A stretch of 64,000 bases of DNA from Myxococcus hansupus (GTDB taxonomy: Bacteria; Myxococcota; Myxococcia; Myxococcales; Myxococcaceae), in assembly GCF_000280925.3 (NCBI RefSeq), contig NZ_CP012109.1, positions 6,716,501 through 6,780,500 of the forward strand. The letters are read 5' to 3'. The notes under the pieces were generated by a model. The model was given only the letters and a program-made list of their open reading frames with translations, was not told the DNA's origin and ran no database searches. This document shows positions 45,279-52,906 of this stretch, piece by piece (the first letter of the stretch is position 1; each line of letters begins with the position of its first letter). The position numbers and the translations under genes were made by a program.

Positions 45279-46646
45279 ATGTCGCCCCCCAGAATCCCGT
45301 CCCGCCGCGCCCCGGCCCGTCCCACCGAGCCCCGTGAGCCGCCGCGTCCCGCGCGCAACGAGGTGAAGCCCCAGGCTCAGACCCGGACGCCCCGGCCCGG
45401 CATGTCCGGGGTGTCGCAGTTCGAGTCCCCGGCCTCGCGGCAGCCCCTGGTGGCGCTGAACAGTCCCGCGACGGTGGCCCAGGGCTCGCGGGTCACCCCG
45501 GGCAGCTATCCGACCGCCGCGCAGGTGCGGGACATCGCCGCCATGCAGGACCCGGTGGCGCGCAACCACGCGGTGACGCAGGGCTACTCGGACCTGTCCA
45601 ACGCCATGGGGCAGCTCCTCGGCACGGAGAACGCCAACTGGTCCACCTTCGCGACCTGGGCGTCGAAGCAGGCCGGCGTGAGCATCCGCGGCGAGGACAT
45701 GCCCAAGTTCTTCACGGAGGCGCTCAAGCAGGCCGACAACGTGATGGGGCCGCTGTCCCAGGTGGACGACCTGCTGCGCAAGCTGGGCCTGCCCGCGCTG
45801 CCGCTGGGGGACATCGCCGCGGCGGGCAACCAGGCGCTCCAGAACGTGAGCCAGTCCATCGCGGACGGCAACAAGGTGGTGTTCGAGGAGGTGGGCCAGG
45901 AGTTCGCCCGCTTCGTGGAGACGTTCCAGGGCGACACCCAGTATGACGCGGCGAAAGTCGCGCAGTACCTGAACGGCTTCCCGGCGGACAAGCCGGTGTT
46001 GAAGGAAGCCTTCGGCCACTACGCCCAGGCCATGTTCGAGAAGGACCCGAACAAGAAGGCCGAGCTGATGCTGCTGGCCAACGACAAGGTGGGCCTGCAC
46101 GAGCAGACGCGGCTGCAGCCCTACGTCGAGAAGGCGCTCAATGCGCCGGTGAAGGAGACCTTCCGCGGCATCCTCAAGCAGACCATCGAGGCGCACATCA
46201 ACGCGCTCCCCTTCCCCGCCAACCTCGCGGGCAAGGCGGCGCTCAAGACGGGCCTGGTGGACGCGGCGTTGAACCCCGTCGTGGATGGCGCCGCGAGCGT
46301 CTTCCGGCGCCTCGCCACCGAGCACATGATGAAGCTGGCCGTGCCGGGTGAGGTGCTGAAGCTGGGGAACGATTTGCCGCCGCCGGCGGGGATGGAGTCG
46401 ACGATCTTCCCGCCGCACCTGCGCTCCATCGAGAACCCGGAGCTGCGCACGCTCCTGGACCAGCTCGACAAGAGCCCCGACAGCCTCAAGGGCACCGGCG
46501 CGAAGGACTGGAGCAAGCTGGACCAGCGGATGAACTACATCGTCGACCTCTTCCGTTCGCGGCAGTCGGACCCGGCGCTGTTCGACCCGCCGTTCGGTCA
46601 GCGGGGCACCTACCCCGTGGCCCCGCAGGCCCCGCGCGTCAGCTAG
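45279..46646 (+). CDS. Unrecognised family protein, second (intact) copy
   Basis: A 455-residue protein. The first 70 residues are Pro/Arg/Ala-rich and disordered (PPRIPSRRAPARPTEPREPP). A helical globular region follows with TPGSYPTAAQVRDIAAMQDP, DLSNAMGQLLGTENANWSTF, FGHYAQAMFEKDPNKKAELM and a conserved end (LPPPAGMESTIFPPHLRSIE, DQRMNYIVDLFRSRQSDPAL). There is no signal peptide or recognisable enzyme motif. The start ATG 45279 has AGGGGA ahead. The disordered cationic N-terminus with a compact remainder suggests a secreted effector or a scaffold protein, but this is a guess. Confidence 0.75.
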   Translation: MSPPRIPSRRAPARPTEPREPPRPARNEVKPQAQTRTPRPGMSGVSQFESPASRQPLVALNSPATVAQGSRVTPGSYPTAAQVRDIAAMQDPVARNHAVTQGYSDLSNAMGQLLGTENANWSTFATWASKQAGVSIRGEDMPKFFTEALKQADNVMGPLSQVDDLLRKLGLPALPLGDIAAAGNQALQNVSQSIADGNKVVFEEVGQEFARFVETFQGDTQYDAAKVAQYLNGFPADKPVLKEAFGHYAQAMFEKDPNKKAELMLLANDKVGLHEQTRLQPYVEKALNAPVKETFRGILKQTIEAHINALPFPANLAGKAALKTGLVDAALNPVVDGAASVFRRLATEHMMKLAVPGEVLKLGNDLPPPAGMESTIFPPHLRSIENPELRTLLDQLDKSPDSLKGTGAKDWSKLDQRMNYIVDLFRSRQSDPALFDPPFGQRGTYPVAPQAPRVS

Positions 46647-46661
46647 CGCCGGGCCCCTGGC

Positions 46662-48266
46662 TCACGCCTCGTCGACGACGAACTGCTCCAGCCGGGCGAT
46701 GCCCAGCTTCTTCATCCGGCTCTGGAGCGTGGACGGCTTGAGCCCCAGCAGTGCCGCCGCGCCGCCCTCGCCGTAGACGCGGCCCCGGGTGAGCGTGAGC
46801 ACGCGCAGGATGTGCTCCCGCTGCACCGCCGCCAGCGTGAGCACCGGCGCCAGCTTCGGCTCACCGGCGGCGGGAGCCACGGAGGCCACGGGCTCCACGG
46901 ATGGAGTGGCCGCCACGGCGCCACGCGTGGGCATGTCGAAGGCCTCCGGCCCCAGCTCATTGCCCCGCGTGAGGATGGTGGCCCGCTCCAGCGCGTTGGC
47001 CAGCTCGCGCAGGTTGCCCGGCCACTCGTACGTCTCCAATCGCGCCAGCCCCGCGGGCGTCACGCGCATGCCCCTGCGTCCCGTCCGCCGCGACTGCTCC
47101 TCCAGGAGGAAGTCGCAAAGCTGGGGCAGGTCCTCGCGCCGCTCGCGCAGCGGCGGCAGGCGCAGCGGGAACACACTCAACCGGTAGTAGAGGTCCTCGC
47201 GGAAGCGCTTCTGCGCGATGGCCTGCTGCAGGTCCACATGCGTGGCCGCCAGGATGCGCACGTCCGCGCGCACCGTCTTGTCGCTGCCCACCGGCTCGAA
47301 CGTCTTCTCCTGGAGCGCGCGCAGCAGCTTGGCCTGGAGGTCGAAGGGCAGCTCGCCCACTTCATCCAGGAGCAGCGTGCCCCCATGCGCCATCTGGAAG
47401 CGCCCGGCCCGGTCCTTCGTCGCGCCGGTGAACGCACCCTTCACGTGACCGAACAGCTCGCTCTCCAGGAGCCCCGCCGGAATGGCCGCGCAGTTGAGCG
47501 TGACGAAGGGCTGGTCCGCGCGGGAGCTCCAGCGGTGGATGGCCCGCGACAGACGCTCCTTGCCCGTGCCCGTCTCGCCGGTAATCAGCACCGGCGTGTC
47601 CGTCTCCGCCACCTGCCGGGCCCGCCGCGCCAGGTCGCGCATCACCGGGCTCCGCGACGTCTCGAGGATGCCCTCCGAGTCGCCCCCGAGCTGCGCCTCC
47701 AGCAGCTTCGCGTGCTCGTGGTCCTGCCGGTGAAGCCGCTCGAAGGTCACGCGCTGCTCGGCGGACTGGAGCGCCGTGGCCAACATCTGCCCGTACACCT
47801 CCACCAGGTCCACCACCGGCTGCGGGTACGTCTCGCATTCGGCGCGGTCCAGGGACAACACGCCGTAGCAGCGCTCGCCCGCGCACAGCGGAACCACCAT
47901 GCACGAGTGCCCCGGCGGCAGGTCCAGCACGCCGTCAAACGGGTCGCCGTCGCCGTGCGCGTGGTCCTCTTCCGTGAAGGCCTTGGCCCGCCGCGTCTCC
48001 AGCGCATGGCGCAGCGAGGGGAACTCCGACAGCTTCAGCGAGTGCTGCCGCACCTTCGCGTTCGCCAACGGGCCTCGCGCGGCCACCGACACCAACCGGC
48101 CCTCCTTGAGGAGGAACACCGTGGCCAGATCGAAGCGCACCACCCGCGTCAGCCAGTCGAGCCCCCGGCGGAGCAGGTCACCCACGGAGTCCTCCGCCGT
48201 GGCCAGCTCGATGAGGTCCTGAGCGTCCTTCGCGCCGTTGATGGTGCCTGTGAGGTCGTCCTGCAT
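46662..48266 (-). CDS. Sigma-54-dependent enhancer-binding protein with GAF domain, probable regulator of the ahpCD operon
   Basis: A 534-residue activator. Residues about 15-170 are a GAF sensor (FDLATVFLLKEGRLVSVAAR, GHSCMVVPLCAGERCYGVLS). The AAA+ domain has Walker A GETGTGKE at 230-237, the sigma-54-contacting GAFTGA at 277-282, and Walker B LLLDEVGE at 298-305. A Fis-type helix-turn-helix ends the protein (AAALLGLKPSTLQSRMKKLG). It drives open-complex formation by sigma-54 RNA polymerase. Its own upstream region carries the motif shared with the peroxiredoxin promoter (50824-50861), so it likely controls that operon and itself. ATG 48266 chosen over GTG 48290. Confidence 0.9.
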   Translation of the reverse strand: MQDDLTGTINGAKDAQDLIELATAEDSVGDLLRRGLDWLTRVVRFDLATVFLLKEGRLVSVAARGPLANAKVRQHSLKLSEFPSLRHALETRRAKAFTEEDHAHGDGDPFDGVLDLPPGHSCMVVPLCAGERCYGVLSLDRAECETYPQPVVDLVEVYGQMLATALQSAEQRVTFERLHRQDHEHAKLLEAQLGGDSEGILETSRSPVMRDLARRARQVAETDTPVLITGETGTGKERLSRAIHRWSSRADQPFVTLNCAAIPAGLLESELFGHVKGAFTGATKDRAGRFQMAHGGTLLLDEVGELPFDLQAKLLRALQEKTFEPVGSDKTVRADVRILAATHVDLQQAIAQKRFREDLYYRLSVFPLRLPPLRERREDLPQLCDFLLEEQSRRTGRRGMRVTPAGLARLETYEWPGNLRELANALERATILTRGNELGPEAFDMPTRGAVAATPSVEPVASVAPAAGEPKLAPVLTLAAVQREHILRVLTLTRGRVYGEGGAAALLGLKPSTLQSRMKKLGIARLEQFVVDEA

Positions 48267-48286
48267 GCCTACGAAATAATAGGGTT

Positions 48287-48323
48287 CCACCGAAATTGCA
48301 GTGCTGCCGCCACCGAGATTTCG
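48287..48323. promoter_or_regulatory. Probable enhancer (UAS) upstream of the sigma-54 activator gene, copy 1
   Basis: CCACCGAAATTGCAGTG at 48287-48303 and CCACCGAGATTTCG at 48310-48323. CCGAAAT and ATTTCGG form an inverted repeat across the site. The same two blocks occur at 50824-50861 in front of the peroxiredoxin operon. Here the site begins 21 bp upstream of the activator's start codon, a position that could block its own promoter. A further shared stretch lies at about 48344-48380. Confidence 0.7.
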
Positions 48324-48408
48324 GGGCCCACCTCCCGCTCACCTCCAACCCACCGGAATCACAGGGATTCATGCCCCAGGCCCGCCGGAAGCCCACGGGC
48401 CCAGGGCT

Positions 48409-48440
48409 GCCCGCCCGCCCCCCTTCGGGGACGGGTGGGC
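48409..48440 (-). terminator. GC-rich hairpin after the FG-GAP protein gene
   Basis: GCCC at 48409-48412 pairs with GGGC at 48437-48440, CCCG at 48414-48417 with CGGG at 48432-48435, and CCCC with GGGG around a short TTC loop. It lies 20 bp beyond the gene end at 48460 on the minus strand. No T run follows, so it is only a possible terminator. Confidence 0.35.
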
Positions 48441-48459
48441 GCCGGACCGAGGGTGCCGC

Positions 48460-49944
48460 TCAGTAGTTCGCCGACGGGTTCGACACGCGGTACATGCGCA
48501 TGTCGTTGACGTTGCAGAAGCGACGGCGGGCGATGAGGAACTCAGGCTGTCCCGCGACCGCGCGAACCAACTGGTAGCTGGTGTTGGTGCCACCGTGACT
48601 GACGAGCGGCCAATTCCCGATGGCCGCGGACGCGGGGCTGCTGTTGAGGTTCGACCAGTTCCAGTTGAACTGGGTGCCGGACCAATCCACGGTGGTGGCC
48701 CAGCTCGCGGACGCGCCCGTGTCGATGAAGAACCACTCGTCCTTGTTGTCCACGTGGTCGATGTTTCCCGCCAGGAAGACGACGCCGCCACCGAGCGGGT
48801 AGCCCACGCCCGCGAGGTTGTTGGCGCCACCGGTGGACCAGTTCCAGACGAAGTCGTTGTTCACGTAGCGGAAGGTGGTCGCCCAGTTCGCGAACCCCAC
48901 GAGCTCATCCTGACCATCCCCATTGGTGTCGCCGCCGTTGCGGAGCTTTCCACGGTACAGATAGAGGCCGTGCGACGTGTTGCCCCACGTGCTCCACACC
49001 TGGTCCCAACCGCCAGCGGCATTGAGCCGGAAGAGCGACAGCCACCCGTTCGGATTCACCGCGAGGAGTTCGTCCTTGTTGACCGGCGACGTCCCGCTGT
49101 TGCCCACGACGTCGAAGTTGCCGACGACCGGATACCCACCGCCAGAGAGGTGCGAGGAGAGCGGGTCCTGCGCGCTGCCATTGTTGCTCCAGCCCCAATT
49201 CCACGTGCCATTGTCGAAGTGGAACATCGTCACCCAGGAGGACAGGCCCAGCACCTCGTCCCTGCCGTCACCGTCGAAGTCACCCACGACGAGGTTGTTC
49301 CGGTACGCGTGGATGCCGTCGCCCGCGGACGTCGAGCCGTAGTTGCTCCAGCCCCACTGCCAGTCACCGTTGACGTAGTGAAACATCGTCATCCAGCCGT
49401 TATCGGCCACGCCCAGGATGTCCTCGGCGCCGTCACCGTCGAAGTCACCGACATATTGCCGCGTGTAGCCCGCGATGCCCGCCGTCCCCGCGCCCGTCCA
49501 GACGTTCGTCCAGCCCGGGCTCTCCCCACCGACGCGCACCAGGACACGGCTCTCGTCGACGACGGTGTTCAATGAATTCACGATGGTGAACTTCACTTCG
49601 ACCACCTGACCGGGTGTGGCCCCCGGGGGGATCTTGCCGTGAAGATAGACATTGGACGACTGAGGCATGATGAACTGAGCCTCTCCCGCCACCGTGCCAT
49701 TCCAGGAGGCATACAGGTTCTGGAGGGCAAAGGGCCCGGACTGCGTCACGTTCATGATGTAGTAGCCCGGGGTCAAGCCTCCGGAATACGTGCCCGTCAG
49801 GTTCGAAAATGTCTGACCGGGGACCGCCAGCGCCTCACGGCAGAACGTCACCATGTCCGCCCAAGAGACGCTGGGAAGCGACAGGACGAGTGCGCACAAA
49901 AGCCCGGAAAGCCGCGTCACCGCAGCCAGGAAATGCCTTGTCAT
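48460..49944 (-). CDS. Secreted FG-GAP/VCBS-repeat protein
   Basis: A 494-residue exported protein with signal peptide LLCALVLSLPSVSWA from ATG 49944 (GAGG site upstream). After an N-terminal beta domain (residues about 30-130) come repeated FG-GAP-like units with calcium-binding loops such as YVGDFDGDGAEDILGV and VVGDFDGDGRDEVLGLS, which pack into a beta-propeller like integrin alpha subunits. Two more divergent units follow (GDTNGDGQDELVGFA). Probably a cell-surface or extracellular binding protein; partner unknown. The longer frame to 50160 is not used. Confidence 0.8.
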   Translation of the reverse strand: MTRHFLAAVTRLSGLLCALVLSLPSVSWADMVTFCREALAVPGQTFSNLTGTYSGGLTPGYYIMNVTQSGPFALQNLYASWNGTVAGEAQFIMPQSSNVYLHGKIPPGATPGQVVEVKFTIVNSLNTVVDESRVLVRVGGESPGWTNVWTGAGTAGIAGYTRQYVGDFDGDGAEDILGVADNGWMTMFHYVNGDWQWGWSNYGSTSAGDGIHAYRNNLVVGDFDGDGRDEVLGLSSWVTMFHFDNGTWNWGWSNNGSAQDPLSSHLSGGGYPVVGNFDVVGNSGTSPVNKDELLAVNPNGWLSLFRLNAAGGWDQVWSTWGNTSHGLYLYRGKLRNGGDTNGDGQDELVGFANWATTFRYVNNDFVWNWSTGGANNLAGVGYPLGGGVVFLAGNIDHVDNKDEWFFIDTGASASWATTVDWSGTQFNWNWSNLNSSPASAAIGNWPLVSHGGTNTSYQLVRAVAGQPEFLIARRRFCNVNDMRMYRVSNPSANY

Positions 49945-50136
49945 GGAGGAGCCTCGAGAAGAAGGACCCCGCACCGTTCGTGCGGAAAGGTCACTGATTT
50001 CTATAGCCGGTGGGTGTGACATCACACGCAGCGCACTTGTAATCCTCCTGCTGAAGCATCGTGACAGCCCAGTCACGACACGCAGCCGCGCTGGATTGCC
50101 CCGAATCAGCCCGCACGCCATCCCCTCACAGGCGGA

Positions 50137-50355
50137 GTGCATGCACTGGCTGAGAGTCATTGCCGCGACGGTCGCCGTGTCGTGGCCTCAGACACGCCAC
50201 GAGGCTTCGATACGCCGGGAGGCGCCATCGACACGGCCGGCCCCAAGGACCTTGGCGACCTGACACACGTCATCGATTGGGTCGTCGCCAACACCCCCGC
50301 GGCCCCGGCTCGCATCAGCGCCGCGGGCGTTACGTACGGCGCGGGCCTGTCTTTG
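50137..50355 (+). pseudogene. Fragment of an S15-peptidase/CocE-type hydrolase gene
   Basis: About 73 codons encode a piece with clear S15/CocE features: SDTPRGFDTPGGAIDTAGPK, DLTHVIDWVVANTPA, and AAGVTYGAGLSLIG, which contains the nucleophile-elbow context G-x-x-Y-G but with Thr in place of the catalytic Ser (usual GVSYGAG). Neither the N-terminus nor anything after LSLIG is present in this or another frame. I take it as a decayed gene remnant. It lies in the 1.07-kb stretch 49945-51018 between the FG-GAP gene and the peroxiredoxin gene, which otherwise holds only regulatory sites. Confidence 0.65.
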
Positions 50356-50823
50356 ATTGGACGCAGTGACAGCGGTGCACTGGCTGAGCAACGAAGCCCC
50401 TCGCGGACGGCTGTCGCTCGTCCTCGACACCGTGGCCCGGCGCTGCGCGGACAAGGCCGCCCGCTTCACGACGCTGAAGTTCTCGTCGCCCGCCGCCGCC
50501 CCGGCCTTCGTGTCCCTGCCGTTGAAGCAGGCCGCGCTCCATGGCGCGTGTGGCGCCACACCGGTGAGCCGCCGGGGTGGCCGGAGCCCTGGTTCCCCAG
50601 CGTCCGTGCCAGCCCCGGCGGGAGGCTGGAGGCACCCCGCCCTTGTGCTTCAGCGGAACGCATGCCCATGTCCCGTGTTGTAGGTGGACGGAGCACGCGT
50701 TCGCGGCTGCACAATCGAACGTCCGCCTATCCTCACCGAGTGCAACCTCACGAGGGTTCTCGTATTTTGCGCCGCCCGCGCCCGCCAGGCGCGCAAGCGA
50801 CCCGTCGCACCGAGTTTTCCGAT

Positions 50824-50861
50824 CCACCGAAATTGCAGTGGCGAGCCCCACCGAGATTTCG
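50824..50861. promoter_or_regulatory. Probable enhancer (UAS) of the peroxiredoxin-ahpD operon, copy 2
   Basis: CCACCGAAATTGCAGTG at 50824-50840 and CCACCGAGATTTCG at 50848-50861, identical to the blocks at 48287-48323 apart from a spacer of 7 instead of 6 bp. It is about 75-110 bp upstream of the sigma-54 promoter at 50935, the usual distance for an activator binding site. Another stretch shared with the activator's upstream region lies at about 50903-50937, containing the inverted pair GAATCATTGATTC. Confidence 0.72.
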
Positions 50862-50934
50862 TTAGACACCGGCCCAGTGGCACCGACCCAGCGGGGGTGA
50901 ATTCCAAACCCCCGGAATCATTGATTCGAAGCCC

Positions 50935-50950
50935 TGGCACGGCGACTGCT
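50935..50950 (+). promoter_or_regulatory. Sigma-54 (-24/-12) promoter of the peroxiredoxin-ahpD operon
   Basis: TGGCACGGCGACTGCT at 50935-50950 matches the TGGCACG-N4-TTGCW consensus with GG (50936-50937) and GC (50948-50949) separated by 10 bp; the only mismatch is C for the first T of the -12 element. It is about 70 bp upstream of the peroxiredoxin start. Confidence 0.75.
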
Positions 50951-51018
50951 AAGCCGTAGGACAGAACGCATTCACCGGGGTCGGCGCACCGCCGGGCCCC
51001 CCATCCCAAGGAGCCGTA

Positions 51019-51573
51019 ATGCTGACCGTTGGCGACAAGATCCCGAACTTCAAGGTGAAGGCCACCGTGTCCCTGGAGAAGGGCAAGGAGTTCCAGGACA
51101 TCACGAACGAGACCTTCAAGGGCAAGTGGCTGGTCCTGTTCGCGTGGCCGAAGGACTTCACCTTCATCTGCCCCACGGAGATCGCGGAGTTCGGCAAGAA
51201 GAACAAGGACTTCGCTGACCGTGACGCGCAGGTCCTCGGCCTGAGCACCGACAGCGAGTTCGTGCACCACGCGTGGCGCACGCACCACCCGGACCTGAAG
51301 AACCTGCCCTTCCCCATGCTGGCGGACCTGAAGCACGAGCTCTGCAACGCGCTGGGCATCCTCCACAAGGAGGAGGGCGTGGCCCTCCGCGCGACGTTCA
51401 TCGCGGACCCCGAGGGCATCATCCGCCACGTGACGGTCAACGACCTGTCCGTGGGCCGCAACGTCTCCGAGACGGTGCGCACGCTGGACGCGCTCCAGAC
51501 GGACGAGCTGTGCCCCTGCAACTGGACCAAGGGTGAGGAGACCCTGACCCAGAAGCTGTCGAAGGCGGGGTAA
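51019..51573 (+). CDS. Peroxiredoxin (AhpC-type alkyl hydroperoxide reductase)
   Basis: A 184-residue 2-Cys peroxiredoxin. The peroxidatic Cys51 lies in DFTFICPTEIAEF, and ELCPCNW near the C-terminus (Cys165 and Cys167) supplies the resolving cysteine, a place typical of AhpC partners of AhpD. It reduces hydroperoxides. AAGGAG precedes the ATG. The ahpD gene starts 6 bp downstream. Expression is expected to depend on sigma-54 and the GAF activator encoded about 3 kb upstream (46662-48266). Confidence 0.92.
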   Translation: MLTVGDKIPNFKVKATVSLEKGKEFQDITNETFKGKWLVLFAWPKDFTFICPTEIAEFGKKNKDFADRDAQVLGLSTDSEFVHHAWRTHHPDLKNLPFPMLADLKHELCNALGILHKEEGVALRATFIADPEGIIRHVTVNDLSVGRNVSETVRTLDALQTDELCPCNWTKGEETLTQKLSKAG

Positions 51574-51579
51574 TCCACC

Positions 51580-52104
51580 ATGGCCTCGCTCGAAGTCGTC
51601 CGCTCTGAACTGGCGGACTCCCACAAGGACACCCGCCTCAACCTCCAGGCCGTCCTGGAAGGTGGCAGCCTCACCGCGGAGCAGCGTTGGGGTGTGGCCG
51701 TGGCATGCGCCTTCACCGCTCGGAACGAGCGGCTGAAGGAGGCCATGCTGAACGAGGCGAAGAAGGCCCTCGCGAATCCCGAGCCTGTCATCGAGGACGC
51801 GCGTGCGGCGGCGTCGCTGATGGCGATGAACAACGTGTACTACCGCTTCCGGCACATGATCGGGAAGGAGTCGTACTCGACCAAGCGCGCCGGACTGCGG
51901 ATGAACCGGCTCGCGCAGGTGCTGACGAACAAGGTGGACTTCGAGCTGGTCTGCCTCGCCGTCAGCGCCATCAACGGCTGCGAGATGTGCATGCAGTCCC
52001 ATGAGAAGGTCGTCCTCGAGGGCGGCCTCTCCGAGGACCAGGTGCACGACGCGATTCGCATCGCGTCGGTCATCAACGCGGCGGCGGTGGGGCTGGAGTC
52101 TTAA
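51580..52104 (+). CDS. ahpD: Alkyl hydroperoxide reductase AhpD
   Basis: A 174-residue AhpD/carboxymuconolactone-decarboxylase-like protein. The redox motif is CEMCMQSH with Cys134, Cys137 and His141, the spacing of the thiol-disulfide centre that reduces AhpC. It starts six bases after the peroxiredoxin stop and is followed by a strong terminator, so the two genes form a complete operon. The partner that regenerates AhpD (lipoamide type in mycobacteria) is not in the window. Confidence 0.92.
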   Translation: MASLEVVRSELADSHKDTRLNLQAVLEGGSLTAEQRWGVAVACAFTARNERLKEAMLNEAKKALANPEPVIEDARAAASLMAMNNVYYRFRHMIGKESYSTKRAGLRMNRLAQVLTNKVDFELVCLAVSAINGCEMCMQSHEKVVLEGGLSEDQVHDAIRIASVINAAAVGLES

Positions 52105-52137
52105 GCCGCTCTGTCGCGAGGCATCGCCGAAGTTTCA

Positions 52138-52177
52138 AGCGCCCTCCGGTGGAAACACCGGAGGGCGCTCCCTTTTT
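52138..52177 (+). terminator. Strong intrinsic terminator of the peroxiredoxin-ahpD operon
   Basis: AGCGCCCTCCGGTG at 52138-52151 and its perfect complement CACCGGAGGGCGCT at 52156-52169 with a GAAA loop, followed by CCCTTTTT (52170-52177). A textbook 14-bp stem with a T run. Confidence 0.9.
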
Positions 52178-52233
52178 GGCCGTCGCGCATCCAACCTGCC
52201 ACACACGACACGCAGACCTGAAAGGAAGACATC

Positions 52234-52710
52234 ATGTACCGCAGCCCCAGCCCCCTGCCCGAGAAGGCCCGCGCCGCCATCGCCGACTCCCTCAACGAGC
52301 GGCTCGCCGACGGGCTCGACCTGCACTCGCAAATCAAGGTCGCGCACTGGAACATCAAGGGCCCGCAGTTCGCCTCGCTCCACCCGCTGTTCGAGACGTT
52401 CGCGGTGAGCCTGGCCACGCACAACGACTCCATCGCCGAGCGCGCGGTGACGCTGGGTGGCAAGGCCTACGGCACCACCCGCCACGTGGGCAAGACGAGC
52501 CGCCTGCCGGAGTATCCGCAGGACACCACGCGCGACATGGAGCACGTGAAGCTGCTCGCCGAGCGCATCGAGGTCTACCTGGACGGCCTGCGCAAGAGCC
52601 GCGCCCTCTTCACCGAGAACGGGGACTCCGACTCCGAGGGCCTCGCCACGGACATCATCACCGAGTTCGAGAAGCACGCGTGGTTCCTGCGCGCTTCGCT
52701 CGAGGGCTGA
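52234..52710 (+). CDS. Dps family ferritin-like protein
   Basis: A 158-residue protein with the Dps ferroxidase pattern: Leu-rich helix 1 (LNERLADGLDLHSQIKVAHW), then WNIKGPQFASLHPLFETF with His and the acid partners in THNDSIAERAVTLGG. It would store iron and detoxify peroxide by oxidising Fe(II) in a 12-mer, and perhaps bind DNA, though the short N-terminus has few lysines. It follows the ahpCD operon's terminator, so it has its own transcript; the theme of peroxide defence continues. Confidence 0.9.
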   Translation: MYRSPSPLPEKARAAIADSLNERLADGLDLHSQIKVAHWNIKGPQFASLHPLFETFAVSLATHNDSIAERAVTLGGKAYGTTRHVGKTSRLPEYPQDTTRDMEHVKLLAERIEVYLDGLRKSRALFTENGDSDSEGLATDIITEFEKHAWFLRASLEG

Positions 52711-52906
52711 GCCGACGGACTCGGACGGGCCCGCCGGGGTTGTGCACCTCGCTGCACGCACACCCCCGGCCCCTGTTCCGGCCGCGCCTCGTGTTCCCGC
52801 GAGGTTGCGCCAGGCATGACGGTTGCTCACCACGGTGCCCATCGTGCGCTGAGCGCGCCACGCGCAGGCAGCGCGCCCGCGCCGGACTTCCGCTAGGGTG
52901 GATGTC

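Noticed and set aside
48460..49944. Calcium-binding DGDG loops as calmodulin-like EF-hands
   Set aside because: The loops sit in FG-GAP repeat context within beta-rich units of an exported protein, not in helix-loop-helix pairs.
50357..50683. A plus-strand frame after the S15 fragment, possibly the rest of the hydrolase
   Set aside because: I could not align it to S15 hydrolases in any frame, and it has no other recognisable feature.
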